Below are positions 60,307-64,000 of a stretch of 64,000 bases of DNA, piece after piece; within the stretch, counting starts at the first letter, position 1; each line of letters starts with the position of its first letter. Under the pieces are notes generated by a model that saw nothing but the letters and a program-made list of their open reading frames with translations, was not told the DNA's origin and searched no databases. Source of the stretch: Pseudoduganella albidiflava (GTDB lineage Bacteria; Pseudomonadota; Gammaproteobacteria; Burkholderiales; Burkholderiaceae_D); contig NZ_CP036401.1 of assembly GCF_004322755.1 (NCBI RefSeq), positions 6,696,001 through 6,760,000 of the forward strand. Direction: 5' to 3'. Both the position numbers and the translations under genes were made by a program.

Positions 60307-63075
60307 ATGTACGGTTTGGTCAAAGCAAGTGTCGATGCACGCGCTTACCTGCTCATTGCCTGTAGTACGTTCCTGGCAATCACCGGATGCGGTTCGGAGT
60401 CGCCTGAAACGCTGCTGGCGCAAGCCCGCCAGTACGAACAGGCAGGCGATCACAGGGCGGCCATGATCCAGTTGAAAAATGCCCTGCAAGAAACGCCCGA
60501 CAATCGCGAAGCACGCCTGTCGCTCGCCAATATCCACATTGTGCTGGGCGACGGCGCGGCAGCGGAAAAAGAAGCGCGCCGTGCCGCCCAGCTCGGTGCA
60601 CCAGCCGCCAGGACCGTGCCGGCCATAGCGCGCGCACAGCTGTTGCAGGGCCAGTTCCAGCGGGCACTCGACGAGCTCGAACGCAGCGGCATGGACGACG
60701 CAGGCAGCCTCGCGTTGCGCGGCGAGGCCCTGCTGGGATTACAGCAGGGTGCCCTGGCTCGCCAAGCCTACGCGAAGGCGCTCGAACGCGATCCGGCACA
60801 TGTCGACGCCATGCTGGGTCTGGCGCGCCAGGACTTGCTGGATGGCGACCTCGGCGGGGCTGCCCGGCTGGCGGAAGACGTACTTCGTACCGCGCCCGAC
60901 AATACCAGCGCCTGGCTGCTGAAGGGCGAACTGGCCAAGGCCAACCATCAGCCGGCCGCGGCGCTCGCGGCGTACGATCGTGTCCTCGCCATCGCGCCGA
61001 AGAATCTCCTGGCACGGTTGCAGAAGGCGCACCTCCTCATGGGCAACAAGGACTATGCGGCCGCGCGCGCGGAACTCGCGAAGGCGGCACAGGTCGCCCC
61101 CAACAATCCGGGTACCCTGTACGTGCGGGGATTGCTCGAAGCCGAGCAAGGCCAGTACAAAGAGGCGCTTGCCGCCGCACAGGCGGCATTGCGGGTCAAC
61201 CCCGACCATTGGCCAACGGTCTTCCTGGCTGGCTCGATGCAGCTGAAACTGCGCTCGTTGCCACAGGCCGAGGAGCATTTGCGGCGCTACGTGCAGGCCC
61301 TTCCCGGCAATGCCGATGCGCGGCGCCTGCTGGCCGCCGCGTTGACCGAGTCGAGCCAGGCCAAGGAAGCGCTGAAGGTACTGGCGCCGGTACTGGAGCG
61401 CGACGCTGATGCAGCGGCCTTCGCGATGGCCGGGAAGGCGGCGCTTGCACTGAAGCAGCATGGCCAGGCCACCGCCTACCTGGAGCGTGCCGTCGCCCTG
61501 GATCCGAAACTGGCGGAAGCGCGGCGTTCACTTGGCCTTGTCCGGATCGCCAATGGCCAGCGGGAACGCGGCTTCGCCGAGCTGGAAGCGGCCGAGCGCC
61601 TGGATCCCGGTGGCGAAAGCGGCCTCCTCCTGGCGCTGACAGCCTTGCGGCTGCAGGAGTTCGACAAGGCACTGAGCACAGTCAAGACGCTGGAGAGCCG
61701 CAACGGCGCCAAGCCCGAGTTGCTTCAGGTGGCCGGCCAAGCCTACCTCGGCAAGCGGCAGGACGCCGAGGCGCGTGCCAGCTTCGAACGCGCCGTGCGC
61801 CTGGCCCCGGCTTACTTCCCGGCCGTGGCCAGCCTTGCCGAGATGGACCGGCGCGAGCATCCCGCTGCCGCCAGGCAAAGGCTTACCGCCTATGTCACGG
61901 CTTATCCGAAAAGCGTTGCGGCGATGAATGCGCTGGCAAACCTGGCCGGTGCGGAAAACCGGATGGACCAGGTGACCTACTGGCTGGAACGCGCGCGCGA
62001 CGCGCAACCGCATGCGGTGCCGCCGGTAATCCAGTTGAGCGCGCAATACCTGCGCACGGGCCAGCAGCGCAAGGCACTCGCCCTGATCCGCAATGCCCAG
62101 GTCGCGCATTCGTCCGACGCCAGCCTGCTGGACATGCTGGGCCAGGCCCAACTGGCCGAAGGCGATACCGCCGGCGCTATCGAGAGCTACCAGAAACTTG
62201 CCAGCCTGATGCCGGACACACCGCTGGCTCACCTGCGCGTGGCCGCGGTGCACGTGGTGCGGCAGAACGATGGCGCTGCCGAGAGCGCATTGAAAAAAGT
62301 CCTGCAGCTCCAGCCCGATCATCTTGAGGCCGAGGTCATGCTGCTGCAGGTCCTCAAGCGGCAGGGCCGGGGCGACCAGATGCAGGCGCTGTTGCGCCAG
62401 GTGCAGGCGCAAAAGAACAATGCCAAGGCTGGCTACATGATGGAGGGCGACTGGATGGCTGAGCAGAAGCGCTATCCGGCCGCGCTGGCCGCCTACGAGA
62501 AAGCCTATCAGCTGGGCCGGACGCGCGACGTGGTCTTGCGCCAGCACATGGTACTGGCCGCCCAGGGGAACGGGGCCGAAGGGCTGCGCCGTGTCGCTGC
62601 GTGGCAGAAGGAACACCCCGACGATGTCTCGGTGCGCGCCTACCTCGCGGAAGCTTATACCTCTGCCCGCCAGTACAAGCCGGCGATCGAACACTGGCAA
62701 GCCCTGCTGAAAAACGTGCAGCCCAGCGCAACGATCCTGAACAACCTGGCATGGGCCTATCACCAGGAAAAGGATGCGCGAGCCCTGCCGACCGCCGAAC
62801 AAGCCTACAAGCTGGACAGCAAGAGCGGCGCCGTGGCCGATACGCTGGGCTGGATTCTGGTCGAGGAAGGGCAGGTACCGCGCGGGATTGCAGTATTGAA
62901 GCAGGCTGTAGCGGTAGCGCCGTCGATGCGGGAAGCGCGCTATCATTTGGCATATGCTCTCAAGCAATCGGGTGACAAGCCACAGGCGCGTGCGCAGTTA
63001 CAACAGTTAATTGCCGCGCACGGTGATGCCGCAGCCGATCAACGGATCCGCGCATTGCTTGGCGAACTCAATTGA
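60307..63075 (+). CDS. prsT: XrtA/PEP-CTERM system TPR lipoprotein PrsT, copy 2
   Basis: A 922-residue lipoprotein with lipobox ITGCGSES after the signal peptide. It has the same architecture as the copy at 46533: an opening ETLLAQARQYEQAGDHRAAMIQLKNALQETPDN and about 20 TPR units, ending RAQLQQLIAAHGDAAADQRIRALLGELN. It is flanked by FeeM copies 2 and 3, so the FeeM/PrsT combination is duplicated. The start ATG at 60307 follows GGGGAT. A paralogue may take over envelope scaffolding for a different product. Both copies contain the segment GAVADTLGWILVEEGQ-like near the end. Confidence 0.92.
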   Translation: MYGLVKASVDARAYLLIACSTFLAITGCGSESPETLLAQARQYEQAGDHRAAMIQLKNALQETPDNREARLSLANIHIVLGDGAAAEKEARRAAQLGAPAARTVPAIARAQLLQGQFQRALDELERSGMDDAGSLALRGEALLGLQQGALARQAYAKALERDPAHVDAMLGLARQDLLDGDLGGAARLAEDVLRTAPDNTSAWLLKGELAKANHQPAAALAAYDRVLAIAPKNLLARLQKAHLLMGNKDYAAARAELAKAAQVAPNNPGTLYVRGLLEAEQGQYKEALAAAQAALRVNPDHWPTVFLAGSMQLKLRSLPQAEEHLRRYVQALPGNADARRLLAAALTESSQAKEALKVLAPVLERDADAAAFAMAGKAALALKQHGQATAYLERAVALDPKLAEARRSLGLVRIANGQRERGFAELEAAERLDPGGESGLLLALTALRLQEFDKALSTVKTLESRNGAKPELLQVAGQAYLGKRQDAEARASFERAVRLAPAYFPAVASLAEMDRREHPAAARQRLTAYVTAYPKSVAAMNALANLAGAENRMDQVTYWLERARDAQPHAVPPVIQLSAQYLRTGQQRKALALIRNAQVAHSSDASLLDMLGQAQLAEGDTAGAIESYQKLASLMPDTPLAHLRVAAVHVVRQNDGAAESALKKVLQLQPDHLEAEVMLLQVLKRQGRGDQMQALLRQVQAQKNNAKAGYMMEGDWMAEQKRYPAALAAYEKAYQLGRTRDVVLRQHMVLAAQGNGAEGLRRVAAWQKEHPDDVSVRAYLAEAYTSARQYKPAIEHWQALLKNVQPSATILNNLAWAYHQEKDARALPTAEQAYKLDSKSGAVADTLGWILVEEGQVPRGIAVLKQAVAVAPSMREARYHLAYALKQSGDKPQARAQLQQLIAAHGDAAADQRIRALLGELN

Positions 63076-63159
63076 GCTGACTCCCGGGCTGGACGATTCC
63101 GGAGCATTGCCTTCCCGGGTCGAGGATGGGCCGCAGGTGACTTCGAAAGGTTCATTTTC

Positions 63160-63912
63160 ATGAATGCAACCAAAACATCCGGCGACCGCGAGGTCACTGG
63201 CCAGTCCGATGCCGACAGCGAAAGACTTCCCGCGCTCGACGATTCCCTGCCGGGGAATATGCAGGACATCACCACTAACGAACATTCTTTCAGTGTACGC
63301 ATGCTTGATACTGCCGAAGGCCGAAACAAGGCGAGTTTGCTCATCAATAAAATGTATGCCTGGCGCGGCTATGCCGGCACGCACATGCTGACGGATGACC
63401 CGAACAGGATCACGCTGACCTCGACTGACCAGGGCGAGGTTGTCGGCACGATCACGATCGGGCTCGACTCCGAGTCCGGCATCCTGGCCGACGAACTGTT
63501 CAAGCCGGAAATCGACGCCTACCGGGCGCGCGGTGCGCGGGTATGCGAATTCACGAAACTGGCGTTCGATGCGAATGGCGGTTCGCGGCAGTCGATGGCG
63601 GCACTATGGCATCTGGCCTTCCTGCATGCCCACGATCTCCATCACTGCACGCATCTGTTTATCGAGGTCAATCCGCGCCACCATCGTTTCTACCAGAAGA
63701 TGATGGGCTTCCAGTTGCTCAGCGAACCCCGCATGAATCCGCGCGTCAACGCTCCGGCCTACCTGCTGTGCCTCGACCTCGACTACATGAAGTCGGAAGT
63801 CGAACGGGTCGGCGGCGGCCGCGCCGCGCCGGGCGACCGTTCTTTTTATACGCATTTTTACTCCCCACGCGAACAGGCTGGCATCATCGGCCGTCTGAAA
63901 GGCATGAGCTGA
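63160..63912 (+). CDS. FeeM-like long-chain N-acyl amino acid synthase, copy 3
   Basis: A 250-residue GNAT-fold acyltransferase. It shares SLLINKMYAWRGYAGTHM, DPNRITLTSTD, ILADELFKP, VCEFTKLAFD, FIEVNPRHHRFYQKMMGF and NPRVNAPAYLLCL with the other two copies but is the most divergent (CEFTKLAF in place of CEITKLAF). It lies 84 bases downstream of prsT copy 2 and 3 bases before a gene opening like ThiF/E1 proteins. It may make a different N-acyl amino acid or act in sequence with copy 2. Confidence 0.84.
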   Translation: MNATKTSGDREVTGQSDADSERLPALDDSLPGNMQDITTNEHSFSVRMLDTAEGRNKASLLINKMYAWRGYAGTHMLTDDPNRITLTSTDQGEVVGTITIGLDSESGILADELFKPEIDAYRARGARVCEFTKLAFDANGGSRQSMAALWHLAFLHAHDLHHCTHLFIEVNPRHHRFYQKMMGFQLLSEPRMNPRVNAPAYLLCLDLDYMKSEVERVGGGRAAPGDRSFYTHFYSPREQAGIIGRLKGMS

Positions 63913-63915
63913 GCG

Positions 63916-64000
63916 ATGGAAAACCAGTTCGACTACACTCGCGCCTTTTCCCGCAATATCGGTTGGGTCACGCCGGACGAGCAGCAGGCACTGCGCGGCA
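63916..64000 (+). CDS. Probable ThiF/E1-like adenylyltransferase, N-terminal fragment
   Basis: Only the first 28 residues are in the window: MENQFDYTRAFSRNIGWVTPDEQQALRG. This opening (FSRNIGW, then EQQALR) matches E1-like ThiF-family proteins that lie next to FeeM genes, but the nucleotide-binding motif is outside the window. Such proteins activate a C-terminal carboxylate by adenylation. It starts 4 bases after the FeeM copy 3 stop and is surely co-transcribed. The call rests on a short segment, so its family needs the rest of the gene. Confidence 0.55.
   Translation, partial: MENQFDYTRAFSRNIGWVTPDEQQALRG

Overview
The window is high-GC, densely coded DNA built around a type A exosortase (XrtA/PEP-CTERM) protein-sorting and exopolysaccharide locus. 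The full set of XrtA-associated families, the PrsK/PrsR two-component pair, an HPr-rel-A cassette and FeeM-type N-acyl amino acid synthases together suggest a betaproteobacterium of the Massilia/Duganella group (Oxalobacteraceae). That placement is inferred from gene content, not from a marker gene.

Layout. 1-11865 (minus strand): the core XrtA operon, transcribed from chain-length determinant through tyrosine autokinase, outer-membrane protein, ATPase, polysaccharide deacetylase, FemAB-like protein, glycosyltransferase, XrtA fused to an EpsI-like domain, a second glycosyltransferase and an amidotransferase cut by the window edge. 12137-18347 (plus): a trypsin-like protease, the polysaccharide export lipoprotein with a good sigma-70 promoter, then a cassette of a Tat-like secreted GYWKN protein, PqqD-like protein, HprK-related kinase A and nucleotidyltransferase, followed by a GAF protein and a lytic transglycosylase. 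18500-19264 (minus): the first of three FeeM-like acyltransferases, downstream of an AT-rich region with a perfect dyad. 19838-30540 (minus): acyl-CoA ligase, PLP decarboxylase, an asparagine-synthase homologue lacking the usual Cys2, deacetylase, low-molecular-weight tyrosine phosphatase, membrane acyltransferase, ATP-grasp enzyme and two glycosyltransferases. 30781-37225 (plus): aminotransferase, GNAT/FemAB-like protein, acyl carrier protein, two alpha/beta hydrolases, glycosyltransferase and TPR protein. 37244-45932 (minus): tviB, tviC, the initiating sugar transferase, prsK, prsR and a VanZ-like protein. 46533-49298: prsT. 49382-51940 (minus): a VAO-type flavoprotein and a true PEP-CTERM substrate.

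52267-57212 (minus) is a self-contained glycosylation cassette: 3-amino sugar aminotransferase, GtrB-like glycosyltransferase, fused acetyltransferase/3,4-ketoisomerase, GtrA and a GtrII-like enzyme. It sits next to a tRNA-Arg(CCG). 58006-58599 encodes a membrane-anchored cytochrome c. 59110-64000 repeats the FeeM/PrsT theme: FeeM, PrsT, FeeM, and the start of what looks like a ThiF/E1-like protein.

How it fits together. PEP-CTERM proteins would be exported, cut and anchored by XrtA while a polysaccharide is assembled from UDP-sugars made by TviB/TviC, initiated by the sugar transferase, and exported through the Wza/Wzc-like machinery. PrsK/PrsR should drive sigma-54 promoters, and one near-perfect -24/-12 promoter lies just upstream of the only PEP-CTERM substrate gene seen here. 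Least understood are the acyl/amino-acid chemistry (ligase, decarboxylase, ACP, three FeeM copies, E1-like protein) and the GYWKN/HPr-rel-A cassette.
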